Origin: an uncultured Lentisphaeria bacterium
GTDB lineage: Bacteria > Verrucomicrobiota > Lentisphaeria > Victivallales > UBA1829
Length of the DNA stretch: 56,020 nt
NCBI GenBank assembly: GCA_949282305.1
Contig: CASDPB010000122.1
Span: forward strand, 1-56,020
Direction: 5' to 3'
Below the pieces are notes generated by a model that was given only the letters and a program-made list of their open reading frames with translations, was not told where the DNA came from and did not search any database. The position numbers and the translations under genes were made by a program. Of this stretch, positions 41,463-49,653 are shown one piece after another; within the stretch, counting starts at the first letter, position 1, and every line of letters starts with the position of its first letter.

Positions 41463-41641
41463 TTATTTGTTTCCGGCAGAAATCTGCGGTTTGCCGACAG
41501 AGACTCAGAAACATAACGGAAACTTTTCTCCCGGACAATAAATCCTGAAAAGGAACACTGAGAGACACGATGCGATGTCTGAAAATGACGGAAAATCATT
41601 CCCCGCGGCGTGTCGTCCCAATGTGATTGCTTTCTGTGGAA

Positions 41642-42490
41642 TTACTTTGAAGTGTCAGCGACTGTTTTCTTTTTCTGCTTTCCGGCAGAAGCCGCAGTTT
41701 TCTTTTCCTGCTTGGCAGCGGTAGCCGGAGCGACTGCTTTTTTCTCCTGTTTAGCAACCGTAGCGACTGCTTTTTTCTCCTGTTTAGCAACCGTAGCGGT
41801 AGCCGGAGCAACGGCTTTTTTCTCCTGTTTAGCAGCTGGAGCCGGAGCGGTAGCCGGAGCTACAGCTTTCTTCTCCTGTTTAGCAGTCGTAGCGGCGGCT
41901 TTCTTTTCCTGCTTAGCAACCGGAGCCGTAGCGGCGGCTTTCTTTTCCTGTTTAGCGGCCGGAGCCGGAGCGGCAGCTGGAGCAACAGCTTCTTTCTCCT
42001 GTTCAGCAGCCGTAGCGGTAGCCGGAGCAACGGCTTTCTTTTCCGAAACAGCAACGGCTTTCTTCTCCGCTAACATTGCGGTAATTTCAGTTCTTGTTTT
42101 CGCCCGCAGTTCGATGATTCGGCTTCTTGTGGCGGCACGCGGCTTGGATTTGGCACGCTCCCACAGAAAGATGGAATTCGGATTGACATCGAGCAGAAGT
42201 GCCATTTCCTGTCTGTTCAACCCCAGACGGGTTCTCAATTTCAGGATTCCGGAGGCGCCGAGCCGTTTCTGTTTTTCCTGCGGAAGAGATGCGGGAGATT
42301 CCGCATCGGAATGGTTCGGAGCTTCCCGAACGACAAGCTGTCTCTGAAGTCCGGCGATCTCTTTTTTCAGAAAGGCGTTTTGGCGTTTCAGTTCCTGCAT
42401 TGCGGCGGTAAGGTTCTTTATTGCCGTTCTGACTTCCTTGCGGGAGAGACGGAGAATCTCATCCTTAAAAATTTGACCAATATTGGACAT
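41642..42490 (-). CDS. HTH protein with coiled coil and histone-H1-like Ala/Lys/Pro repeat tail
   Basis: Residues about 15-55 are a probable coiled coil ('LTAAMQELKRQNAFLKKEIA'). Residues about 84-130 form an XRE-like helix-turn-helix ('LRTRLGLNRQEMALLLDVNP' then 'NSIFLWERAKSKP'). From about 140 to 282 the protein is a repeat tail built of 'AKQEKKAVAPATA'-like units (about nine), ending KKKTVADTSK. Such Ala/Lys/Pro-rich tails resemble eukaryotic H1 and bacterial H1-like (HctB, AlgP/AlgR3) proteins and should bind DNA. It is probably a nucleoid-associated or regulatory protein. The combination with an HTH is unusual. AAAGGATG precedes the ATG. 282 residues, intact despite the repeats. Confidence 0.75.
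   Translation of the reverse strand: MSNIGQIFKDEILRLSRKEVRTAIKNLTAAMQELKRQNAFLKKEIAGLQRQLVVREAPNHSDAESPASLPQEKQKRLGASGILKLRTRLGLNRQEMALLLDVNPNSIFLWERAKSKPRAATRSRIIELRAKTRTEITAMLAEKKAVAVSEKKAVAPATATAAEQEKEAVAPAAAPAPAAKQEKKAAATAPVAKQEKKAAATTAKQEKKAVAPATAPAPAAKQEKKAVAPATATVAKQEKKAVATVAKQEKKAVAPATAAKQEKKTAASAGKQKKKTVADTSK
41700..42060 (-). repeat. Tandem, variable in-frame repeats encoding the H1-like tail
   Basis: On the plus strand the unit TTTTCTCCTGTTTAGCAACC plus 'gtagcg'/'gccgga'-type linkers recurs about nine times at intervals of 36-60 bp (e.g. near 41741, 41777, 41819, 41867). All intervals are multiples of three, so the reading frame is kept. Such repeats expand and contract by slippage. 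Confidence 0.75.
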
Positions 42491-42532
42491 TTCTACATCC
42501 TTTCTGTTTGAAGAAAAATATTACACATTTAT

Positions 42533-42563
42533 ATTATATTATCGGTTATTTCTGAAAAGTCAA
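42533..42563 (-). promoter_or_regulatory. AT-rich promoter of the HTH/H1-tail gene
   Basis: TTGACT (42563-42558 on the minus strand) is followed by an AT-rich stretch with TAATAT (42541-42536, 16-bp spacing) and TATAAT (42538-42533, 19-bp spacing). The exact -10 is uncertain. Confidence 0.35.
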
Positions 42564-42705
42564 ATAAAATATTGTCAGGAATATTGTTTTTCCTGTCATA
42601 ATGTTCCGCATGGCGGGAATGAATTGTGTTTGTTTTATGTCATGCGGCGCGGATGCAATGCCGTTTTTCATGGCGGTAAAAAGTGTAACAACAGGGTTTG
42701 CAAGT

Positions 42706-43494
42706 ATGTTTTTTATTGATACCCACTTTCATGCGGGTGAATATATCCCGGACATGAGGGAATACTGCCGGGAGGCAGCGGCGGAGTCCGTTACGAAGCT
42801 GATTCTCTGTTCCGGGAACCTGGGGGAATCGAAACGCGCCGCACAGCTTGCGGCGGAAAACGAAGCTGTCTATTTCGCCGCGGGAGTGCATCCGCACGAG
42901 GCGGACAGCATGACAGACGGTGTTGCGGAGTTCAAGGCGTTCTCCTCCTCGGGCAAATTCGTGGCGGTCGGGGAGATCGGACTTGACTTCTATTATGAAA
43001 CGTCCGGGCGTTCCGTTCAGCAGAAAGTTTTTGCCGTTTTCCTGGAGCTTGCCCTTGAACTCAATGTTCCCGCATTGATTCATTGCCGCGACAAGGATGG
43101 ATGTTTTGACGCTTATGATATTTCTCTCGAAATGCTGACGGAGTTTCACCGGAAAGGCGGAAAATATCTTCTGCACTGTTTTGCCGGAAACCGGGAGTAT
43201 GCGGAGAAATTCATGGAGGCGGGAGCAATGTTCGGGGCAGGGGGGATGCTGACTTTCAAGATGGCGGAAAATATCCGGGAAACCATAGCCGCCATACCGA
43301 TGGAGCGTCTGATGCTTGAGACCGACGCACCGTATCTTGCGCCCGTCCCCTACCGGGGCAAGCCGAACCATTCAAAATACATTCCCCTGATTGCGCAGAA
43401 ACTGGCATGGCTCAAGGGGATCACACTGGAACAATGTGCCGCGCAGACTGCCGGCAATGCAATGCGCTTTTTCAATCTGCCGAAAGGAGCCTGA
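42706..43494 (+). CDS. TatD-family metal-dependent deoxyribonuclease
   Basis: The TIM-barrel metallo-hydrolase has 'FIDTHFHAGEY' (HxH metal ligands), 'FVAVGEIGLDFYYETSGRSV' (bridging Glu), 'NVPALIHCRDKDG' (His), 'YLLHCFAGN' (His) and 'LMLETDAPYLAPVPYRGKPN' (Asp). TatD enzymes have 3'-5' exonuclease activity in DNA repair or RNA turnover. Start at 42706 (MFFIDTHFH) gives the family's usual N-terminus; upstream in-frame codons exist but have no better ribosome site. 262 residues. The UbiA-like gene starts 5 bp after its stop. Confidence 0.9.
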   Translation: MFFIDTHFHAGEYIPDMREYCREAAAESVTKLILCSGNLGESKRAAQLAAENEAVYFAAGVHPHEADSMTDGVAEFKAFSSSGKFVAVGEIGLDFYYETSGRSVQQKVFAVFLELALELNVPALIHCRDKDGCFDAYDISLEMLTEFHRKGGKYLLHCFAGNREYAEKFMEAGAMFGAGGMLTFKMAENIRETIAAIPMERLMLETDAPYLAPVPYRGKPNHSKYIPLIAQKLAWLKGITLEQCAAQTAGNAMRFFNLPKGA

Positions 43495-43499
43495 CTGGA

Positions 43500-44516
43500 A
43501 TGAGCGAAATGACCTTTACCGGAAAACTGCGCGCATGGGGACGGCTTCTGCGTATTCCGAACCTGTTTACCGCCCCGTGGGACCCCGTCTGCGGTTTTTT
43601 GATTGCAGGAGGGGTATTTTTCCAGACAATAGATATGGGGGACATCAGCGATTGTGTCGGGATACATCCTGAAAAGATCGTCTCTCTTGCGGTCGCCGCG
43701 CTGTGCGCCTATGCTTTCGGACTCGTCACCAATGACATTGCCGACCTGAAAACGGATATGGCGGAACGTTCGGAGCGCCCGCTTCCCTCGGGTGAAATTT
43801 CAATGAAAGAGGCGTCTATTGCGGCGGTAGTGCTCTGCATCGTCGCATTGGAACTGACCTCTTTTGCAGCAGAGACCATGTATACCTGTTTCTGCATGAT
43901 GCTGCTTCTGGTCGTGATTCTGCTTTACAATTACTGCGGACGCAGATCCGCGTTGCTGAGTTCAGCGCTGATGGCTCTCTGCCGTGTGCTCAGTTTCGGG
44001 ATCGGTGTCGCCGCCGTCTATCCGGAAATTCCCTTCCCGGACATGATGCTGTGCGCGTTGTATGCCGCAGGCATGTTTCTTTTTATTCTTGGAATCACTC
44101 TGGTCGCACGGCGTGAAACGGAGACATTGAAATCCCGTCCGGGGCGCATTTTCATTCCTGCCGGAGCGCTTCTGATGGCGCTTGCCGCCGGTCTCCGGAT
44201 TTTGTCGTCCACCCCTTCCTGCGCAATTTCCATGACAGCCTCCGGCAGAGTTTCTTCCGCCGGCGAACTGGATATAATCATGCTGCCGGGGCTTCTCCTT
44301 CTCCTGCTTTTTTTCGGAGCATCGGCGGAAGCATGGCTTGCATTCGGAAAGATGCAGGAACCCGCTGCCGTCCAGAAGAAAATCGGTTTTCTGATACGGA
44401 CTTTGATTCTTGTCCAGTGTGCCGTCATCCTGCCGTTTTCTCTTTCGCTGGGAATTACGGCTACATGTTGTTTTCCTCTGGCATGTCTGACATCACGGAA
44501 ATTTTACGGGAGCTGA
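43500..44516 (+). CDS. UbiA-family membrane prenyltransferase
   Basis: The first Asp-rich motif is 'LVTNDIADLKTDMAERSERP' followed by 'LPSGEIS', the NDxxDxxxD...RPLPSG signature of UbiA enzymes that join a prenyl chain to an acceptor. About 8-9 hydrophobic helices are visible ('IVSLAVAALCAYAFGLV', 'MMLLLVVILLYNYCG', 'MLPGLLLLLLFFGA'). The second motif region is 'LYAAGMFLFILGITLVARRE', weaker than in classical 4-hydroxybenzoate transferases. The nearest analogues are the SCO1-like/EboC UbiA proteins that sit near TatD-type hydrolases in the eboABCDEF set; here only the TatD-UbiA pair is present. 338 residues. Confidence 0.8.
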   Translation: MSEMTFTGKLRAWGRLLRIPNLFTAPWDPVCGFLIAGGVFFQTIDMGDISDCVGIHPEKIVSLAVAALCAYAFGLVTNDIADLKTDMAERSERPLPSGEISMKEASIAAVVLCIVALELTSFAAETMYTCFCMMLLLVVILLYNYCGRRSALLSSALMALCRVLSFGIGVAAVYPEIPFPDMMLCALYAAGMFLFILGITLVARRETETLKSRPGRIFIPAGALLMALAAGLRILSSTPSCAISMTASGRVSSAGELDIIMLPGLLLLLLFFGASAEAWLAFGKMQEPAAVQKKIGFLIRTLILVQCAVILPFSLSLGITATCCFPLACLTSRKFYGS

Positions 44517-44519
44517 GAA

Positions 44520-44828
44520 ATGTCCGACTGGATTGATATTCAAAAAGACCCGAGGCACATCGCCCGGGAGCGGGAAAAGGCAAGGGAACTTAGGAAAAGC
44601 GCATGGTGGCGCAGTCTGCTGGACAAGGGAATCTGCCACTACTGCGGCAAAAAGTTCAAACCGGAGGAGCTTAGCATGGATCATGTTGTCCCCGTTGCCC
44701 GCGGCGGACGCTCCAATAAAGGCAATATCGTGCCCTGCTGCAAAGAGTGCAACAACAAAAAGAAATACCTGACTCCGGCTGAAATGATTCTCGCGGAACT
44801 GGAACGGAAGAACAATCTTCCGGAATGA
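44520..44828 (+). CDS. Small HNH endonuclease
   Basis: The zinc-stabilised HNH motif is intact: CxxC in 'ICHYCGKKF', the first His in 'LSMDHVVPVARGGRSNKGN' and the second CxxC with Asn in 'IVPCCKECNNKK'. 102 residues, the usual size of free-standing HNH proteins. It starts 3 bp after the UbiA stop. No phage, restriction or intron context is visible, so its role is open: DNA nicking or repair-like processing is possible. Confidence 0.88.
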   Translation: MSDWIDIQKDPRHIAREREKARELRKSAWWRSLLDKGICHYCGKKFKPEELSMDHVVPVARGGRSNKGNIVPCCKECNNKKKYLTPAEMILAELERKNNLPE

Positions 44829-44851
44829 TTTCGACGGGATAAAATGAAAAA

Positions 44852-44887
44852 ACGGTATTTTGCGCTGAAACAGCCGCAAAATACCGT
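44852..44887. terminator. Bidirectional terminator with perfect 13-bp stem
   Basis: ACGGTATTTTGCG (44852-44864) pairs perfectly with CGCAAAATACCGT (44875-44887) over a 10-base loop. It separates convergent genes ending at 44828 and 44908; A-rich flanks give U-tracts mainly for the minus strand. Confidence 0.7.
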
Positions 44888-44907
44888 GAAGAAATCAAAT
44901 GCCGCGA

Positions 44908-46143
44908 TTACTTGACCCTGCCGGTATAGGCATCCGCAGCCGTGTTGTCAATGACATATTGGAAGAATTTCTTCTCCGCCTCTGCACGTGCTTTCTGCCA
45001 GGGACGCGGCTGTCCGCAGAGTTGCACAACCCACAGCTTCAGCTCCTTGCGATGCCAGTTGACCATGCAGTTCGTACCCCATGCACCGCCGTGTCCGAAC
45101 CAGGAGTTTTCCTGGTCTTCTTCCGGAGCAGTCAGACCGAGAGAATAGCCGCCCATCCCTTTCGGGCGAGTCGATTTTGCCAGCAGTTCCCTGACGGTTT
45201 CCTCTTTGAGAATTCTTACGCCGTTGTCTCCCACGCCGAGATTCATCAGCATCTTGTAAAATTTCAGCTGATCGTTTGCGGTGGTCCAAAGTCCCGCGCC
45301 TGCCGAAGCAAAGACATTGGGACCGTTGTAGGGACGCTGCTGCATGTCATTCTGCCGCCGGTATTTTGCCGGAGCGTCTTTCACACAGTCATACATTTCG
45401 ACCTGTGTTTCCAGCTGCCGGTCGGTCGGGCGAAACGAGCTGGAATTCATACCGAGCGGAATCAGAACCCGCTCTTTGAGGAAATCTTCCCAGCGCTGTC
45501 CCGTCACCACCTCGACAACGGCGGCGCCGATGTCAATTCCGGTGTTGGAATACTGCACTTTGGTGCCGGGTTCAAACAACAGCGGAGAGGCCGCGGCAAT
45601 GGCAGCCGTCTGGCGGATCGGTGCGCCGCCGCTCCAGCCGCCGCCTTTGATGTTGCCCTGTTTTGCTGAAATTTCAAACGGAAATCCGCCGGTATGGTTC
45701 ATGACCATGCGGATGGTAAGCGTGTTCTTCGCCCTGACAAGTGTTTTCACTCCATCCTTATTGGATTTCAGCACCCAGAGTTCTTTGAATTCCGGCAGAT
45801 ATTTGGAAACGGGATCATCCAGAGAGATTTTGCCTTCTTCAATCAGCATGGCAATGGTCACACCGCAAAATCCCTTGGTCTGCGAACACTGCATATAAAC
45901 ATCGTTCATCGTGATGGGACGTTTCGCCGCGACATCCGCATATCCGACGCAGGCGGTCTCCTGAATGCCGTTTTTGTAGAAAACATTGATTGCGCCGGGA
46001 AGCTGTCCGCTTTTGACAAAAGGCATCAAAGCGTCTTTTGCAAAAGTTGTTTCCGCCTCTTTCGGGGCGTTGGGAACCGACTGGCACCCTGCGATGATCG
46101 CCATAGCGGCGACGAGCATGATTTGTCTCATCACTTGTTTCAT
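44908..46143 (-). CDS. Class C beta-lactamase-like serine hydrolase lipoprotein
   Basis: The N-terminus is a lipoprotein signal peptide with lipobox ending at Cys20 ('MLVAAMAIIAGCQSVPNA'), so the enzyme is anchored on the periplasmic side. The S-x-x-K active site is 'YMQCSQTKGFCGVTIAMLIE'; the second motif is YxN ('VQYSNTGIDIGAAVVEVV'); a His-Gly-Gly third motif occurs in 'SWFGHGGAWGTNC'. This family includes AmpC, EstB esterases and D-Ala-D-Ala peptidases. Most non-AmpC members are esterases or peptidoglycan peptidases, so lactam hydrolysis is not implied. 411 residues, normal. Confidence 0.87.
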   Translation of the reverse strand: MKQVMRQIMLVAAMAIIAGCQSVPNAPKEAETTFAKDALMPFVKSGQLPGAINVFYKNGIQETACVGYADVAAKRPITMNDVYMQCSQTKGFCGVTIAMLIEEGKISLDDPVSKYLPEFKELWVLKSNKDGVKTLVRAKNTLTIRMVMNHTGGFPFEISAKQGNIKGGGWSGGAPIRQTAAIAAASPLLFEPGTKVQYSNTGIDIGAAVVEVVTGQRWEDFLKERVLIPLGMNSSSFRPTDRQLETQVEMYDCVKDAPAKYRRQNDMQQRPYNGPNVFASAGAGLWTTANDQLKFYKMLMNLGVGDNGVRILKEETVRELLAKSTRPKGMGGYSLGLTAPEEDQENSWFGHGGAWGTNCMVNWHRKELKLWVVQLCGQPRPWQKARAEAEKKFFQYVIDNTAADAYTGRVK

Positions 46144-46290
46144 CTTGTCTTTACCCTTTGATTGTTGATTTTTTCTATCAGTCCTCGACTGCGCCGGGGC
46201 ACTGCATATTTAAGATAGTTTTCTTTACTGAAATTGCAACTCAGCCGAAACATTTGTCATCCGTTTTTGAGAAAACGGAAGCCCGGAAAG

Positions 46291-46321
46291 AAAAACTCCC
46301 GTCCGACAGTATGGACGGGAG
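46291..46321 (-). terminator. Terminator of the P-type ATPase gene
   Basis: Read on the minus strand, CTCCCGTCC (46321-46313) pairs with GGACGGGAG (46304-46296) over an 8-base loop and is followed by TTTTT (46295-46291), 8 bp after the stop codon. Confidence 0.8.
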
Positions 46322-46328
46322 CGCTTGC

Positions 46329-49007
46329 TTATGCTTTTTTGTTCATCCTGACAATCAGGCGGACAATTTCGCCGATTACAAGGATCAGCGCGCTGAACCC
46401 GATCAGGGAAAGCCATTGATTCAAATTCAGCGGAACCGTTCCGAACATCTTTCCGCCGAACTGCGTAATCAGAATCTGCCCGACAGGAATGATTGCGGCA
46501 ATAATCCAGAAGGTCGGATTTTCCCTCCAGGCGGAAAAGACGGAGCGTTTCGTTCCGAAGCATTTCACATTCAGCAGGTTCCAGAACTGGAGCAAGACAA
46601 AGCCGCTGAAGATGATGCACCTGTCTTCATCTGAAACCCCGTTTTTATCCGCATGCGTGAAGACATACCAGATGAAGATGCCGATGAACACCGCCGCGGT
46701 AACGAAAATATCCAGAGCCATCTTTCTGGTGACGATGAATGCGTCCGGATCGCGCGGCGAACGTTTCAGCAGTTCCGGATTCGGCGCCTCGGTCGCAAGC
46801 GCGAGCGCCGCCATCGTATCCATGATGAGGTTGATCCAGAGCATCTGGATGACGGTCAGCGGCAGGGAGATTCCGATAAACGGTCCCAGCAGGGCGATGC
46901 CGACCGCCGCCACATTGATCGTGAGCTGGAACACAAGGAAGCGCTGAATGTTGAGATAGAGCGAGCGTCCCCAGAGAACCGCCTTGACAATACTGCTGAA
47001 AGAGTCGTCCAGCAATATGATGTCCGATGCTTCACGGGCAATCGCGGTGCCGGTTTTTCCCATCGCGATACCGACATTCGCATAATTCAGCGCCGGCGCG
47101 TCATTGGTGCCGTCGCCCGTCACTGCCACAACCTCGTTGTTTGCCTGGAGCGCCTTGACCAGCTTCATCTTGTCATCCGGGCGCGCCCGTGCGATCAGTC
47201 GGAGCTGTCTTACCTCTTTTATCGTCTCGGGTTCAGAGAGCTTCGCGAAGTCGCGCCCCTCTATGAGCGAGCCTTCCGGGGGACGCGGGGTATTCCATAG
47301 TCCGATCTGACGACCGATCTCGGACGCCGTTCCGGGCGTGTCGCCGGTCACGACCTTGATCTGGATTCCCGCATCGCGGCACGCCTGAACCGCCGCGGGA
47401 ACTTCCGGGCGGACAGGATCGGCGATGCTGATGAAACCGAGATAGACCAGATCCCGTGCGGCATCGGCGAGCTCTTCATAAAGGCTGTCCGTCTCCCGAT
47501 ATGCCAGCGCCAGCGTGCGGCATCCGGTTCCCTGCGCCTGATAAAGTTTTTCCATGATTGCATCACGGTCTGCCTGAGTCAGTTCCCGCAGACCGTCTGC
47601 GGTTTTCACCCGGGAACATTTGGAAAGCACGATTTCCGGAGCGCCTTTGACATACAGCACCTGTTTTGAAAGAAGCGCGGAATCGCCCTGTGTCGCCATC
47701 ATTTTTGTTTCCGTGGTGAATGTCCACTGGCGCTCCAGCTTGAAGGAGGAGCGTATTTCCTGATATGGGAAACCGTTCCGGCGGACGAATTCCAGGAGCG
47801 CGCCTTCGGTCGGATTACCGATCACCTCAAGCTCCGCGCCGTCGCCATGAAGATTCGCAGTCGAATTCGCACAGATGGATTCCACGATGAACTTCGCCGT
47901 CTCATCCTTCGGGTTTAAGGCTTCGGTGCCGGGAAGCGAGGGAAGATCAATGGCGCGCGTCCGCATCTGGTTCATGGTCAGAGTGCCGGTCTTGTCCGTG
48001 CAGATGACCGTTGTTGCGCCGATTGTTTCACAGGCGTGCAGTTTGCGGACCAGACAGTTGCTTGCGGTCATCCGGCGCATGCTGTAGGCAAGACTCAGCG
48101 TGACGCTCATTGCGAGTCCCTCCGGCACCGCCACGACAATCAGCGTGACGGCGACCATGAACAGTCCCAGAAGCGTATTGACATTCTCCCACTGTGCGTA
48201 AGCGGAAATGGAACCCGGAAGCGAACCGTTGGAAAGCCCCTTCACAATGAGGATTGCGAGCAGAGTCAGTGAGAGGGTTGTTCCGACGATCGCAATCAGC
48301 TTTCCGAGCCGGTTCAGCTGTTTCTGGAGCGGCGTTTCAATGGAAGTGATGTCCGTTGCCGCGCTTGCCGTTCTGCCCATCTCCGTATTGCCGCCGACAG
48401 CAGTGATGCGCACGTAGCCATATCCTTCGAGAACGGTTGACCCGCGCAGAAGCTGGTCATAAGGATAAGTCGCATTGCGCATGGATTCCGGGACTTCGCC
48501 GTCCTGCTTCGGCATTTTGGGCACGGGTTCCGGTTCACCGGTGAATTTGGACTGATCCACATGCAGGTTGACTGCGGAGAGAACCTGCGAATCCGCGGGA
48601 ACCTCTTCCCCGGTTTCCAGAAATACAACATCGTCCACGACAAGATCCTGTTTCGGAATCTGGACGAATTCCCCGTTGCGGATTGCCTTGAAGGGCAGGG
48701 AGTCGTCAACCTTGTTCAGAATGTCGAACTCCTTGTTGGCGCGGTACTCATTCAGGAATGCGATTCCCGTTGCAAGAATGACCGCAAGAATGATCCCCGC
48801 GCCTTCGATAAAGCCGCCGGTGAGAGCGGATATCAGTGCCGCCGCCAGCAGAATGCAGATGATCGGATCCTTGAATTTTTCAAAAAAAAGTTTCCAGGGC
48901 GAAGTCCGCTGGGGCGGGGGAAGCGCGTTGATGCCGTGTTTTGCGCGGCTGGCTTCCACCTCCGCATCGGTGAGTCCTGTGTATTCGCATTGTGATTTCT
49001 GTGTCAT
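46329..49007 (-). CDS. Calcium-translocating P-type ATPase (PMCA/SERCA type)
   Basis: The cation-ATPase N-terminal domain ('YTGLTDAEVEASRAKHGINA') leads to the actuator motif TGEPEPV, TM4 'VAVPEGLAMSVTLSLAYSM' (PEGL calcium site), the phosphorylation motif 'CTDKTGTLTMNQM', the nucleotide site 'LYVKGAPEIVL' and the hinge 'TGDGTNDAPALNYANVG'. TM5-TM6 include 'INLIMDTMAALALATE' with the Asp/Asn ligands of site II. It pumps Ca2+ (or Mn2+) out of the cytosol. The start at 49007 has GGAAAGG upstream; the sequence before it is non-homologous leader. 892 residues, normal. Confidence 0.92.
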   Translation of the reverse strand: MTQKSQCEYTGLTDAEVEASRAKHGINALPPPQRTSPWKLFFEKFKDPIICILLAAALISALTGGFIEGAGIILAVILATGIAFLNEYRANKEFDILNKVDDSLPFKAIRNGEFVQIPKQDLVVDDVVFLETGEEVPADSQVLSAVNLHVDQSKFTGEPEPVPKMPKQDGEVPESMRNATYPYDQLLRGSTVLEGYGYVRITAVGGNTEMGRTASAATDITSIETPLQKQLNRLGKLIAIVGTTLSLTLLAILIVKGLSNGSLPGSISAYAQWENVNTLLGLFMVAVTLIVVAVPEGLAMSVTLSLAYSMRRMTASNCLVRKLHACETIGATTVICTDKTGTLTMNQMRTRAIDLPSLPGTEALNPKDETAKFIVESICANSTANLHGDGAELEVIGNPTEGALLEFVRRNGFPYQEIRSSFKLERQWTFTTETKMMATQGDSALLSKQVLYVKGAPEIVLSKCSRVKTADGLRELTQADRDAIMEKLYQAQGTGCRTLALAYRETDSLYEELADAARDLVYLGFISIADPVRPEVPAAVQACRDAGIQIKVVTGDTPGTASEIGRQIGLWNTPRPPEGSLIEGRDFAKLSEPETIKEVRQLRLIARARPDDKMKLVKALQANNEVVAVTGDGTNDAPALNYANVGIAMGKTGTAIAREASDIILLDDSFSSIVKAVLWGRSLYLNIQRFLVFQLTINVAAVGIALLGPFIGISLPLTVIQMLWINLIMDTMAALALATEAPNPELLKRSPRDPDAFIVTRKMALDIFVTAAVFIGIFIWYVFTHADKNGVSDEDRCIIFSGFVLLQFWNLLNVKCFGTKRSVFSAWRENPTFWIIAAIIPVGQILITQFGGKMFGTVPLNLNQWLSLIGFSALILVIGEIVRLIVRMNKKA

Positions 49008-49066
49008 AAAGTCGATAGCCTTTCCGGTTTCAGATTGTTTGCTGCAATAAAAAAATGAGTTCGCGG

Positions 49067-49441
49067 TCAGACTGCCCGGGGACCCGCCCGCACCGGCCGG
49101 CAGTCGGAAAGGAGCAGTCCCGGATTTTCGTGCTTTGACAGGAAGGAGACACAAAACGGAACGTTTCGGCGTTCCGGCTGGATTTCCGTCGTGCGGCGTT
49201 CCGGCAGCGGCGTTTCCAAAGCGGGAACGAGTTCCTCTTTCATTCCCTTCAGACGGCTGGAGCGGAGCCCCGAATTGTCAGGAGTGAAAAAATCGTTGTC
49301 ATACGGATTGGTGTCGCTGTTGACATCCAGGACAGCCTGCGGAATTCCGCCTCGTGTAAACGGTTCAAAGAAAGTGTAAGATGCAAGCGCCGTCAGAATT
49401 GTCATGGACAGCAGAAACATCAATGTTCTGAATCGTATCAT
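49067..49441 (-). CDS. Small protein with N-terminal signal anchor, unknown family
   Basis: GAGGAACC lies four to five bases before the ATG, and a promoter sits at 49477-49504, so this is probably a real gene. Residues 1-24 form a hydrophobic segment (RTLMFLLSMTILTALASYTF). The remainder is polar: 'SDTNPYDNDFFTPDNSG' and a charged C-terminus, without recognisable domain. It lies 59 bp upstream of the P-type ATPase on the same strand and could be a membrane partner (inference only). 124 residues. Confidence 0.6.
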   Translation of the reverse strand: MIRFRTLMFLLSMTILTALASYTFFEPFTRGGIPQAVLDVNSDTNPYDNDFFTPDNSGLRSSRLKGMKEELVPALETPLPERRTTEIQPERRNVPFCVSFLSKHENPGLLLSDCRPVRAGPRAV

Positions 49442-49476
49442 GGTTCCTCGTCATTATATTTTTTCAATGGCACCAT

Positions 49477-49504
49477 ACTATAACCTGCTTCGCAGGAGTT
49501 TCAA
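49477..49504 (-). promoter_or_regulatory. Promoter of the 49067-49441 gene
   Basis: Minus strand: TTGAAA (49504-49499), 16 bp, TATAGT (49482-49477). A small hairpin CCTGC-GAA-GCAGG lies in the spacer. The P-type ATPase 59 bp downstream may be read from the same promoter. Confidence 0.5.
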
Positions 49505-49597
49505 GTTGCAAAGCTGCAAGTTTCGGACGGGGAAAGGAAGCAGGGTGCGGAACCCCCGGCAGGATTTTTCTTAACCCGGCAGCGCCGGAATGCCGCG

Positions 49598-49627
49598 AAA
49601 AAAAAGCCTCCCGGTAATCCGGGAGAC
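49598..49627 (-). terminator. tyrS terminator
   Basis: On the minus strand CTCCCGG (49625-49619) pairs with CCGGGAG (49613-49607 region) over ATTA, followed by GC and eight T (49605-49598). Confidence 0.85.
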
Positions 49628-49653
49628 TCTGAAAAGATTCCGTGAAATGAAAA

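Noticed and set aside
41700-42060. Regularly spaced repeats that could be taken for a CRISPR array
   Set aside because: The repeats are short, imperfect, spaced by multiples of three and encode the Ala/Lys tail of a protein; there are no unique spacers and no cas genes.
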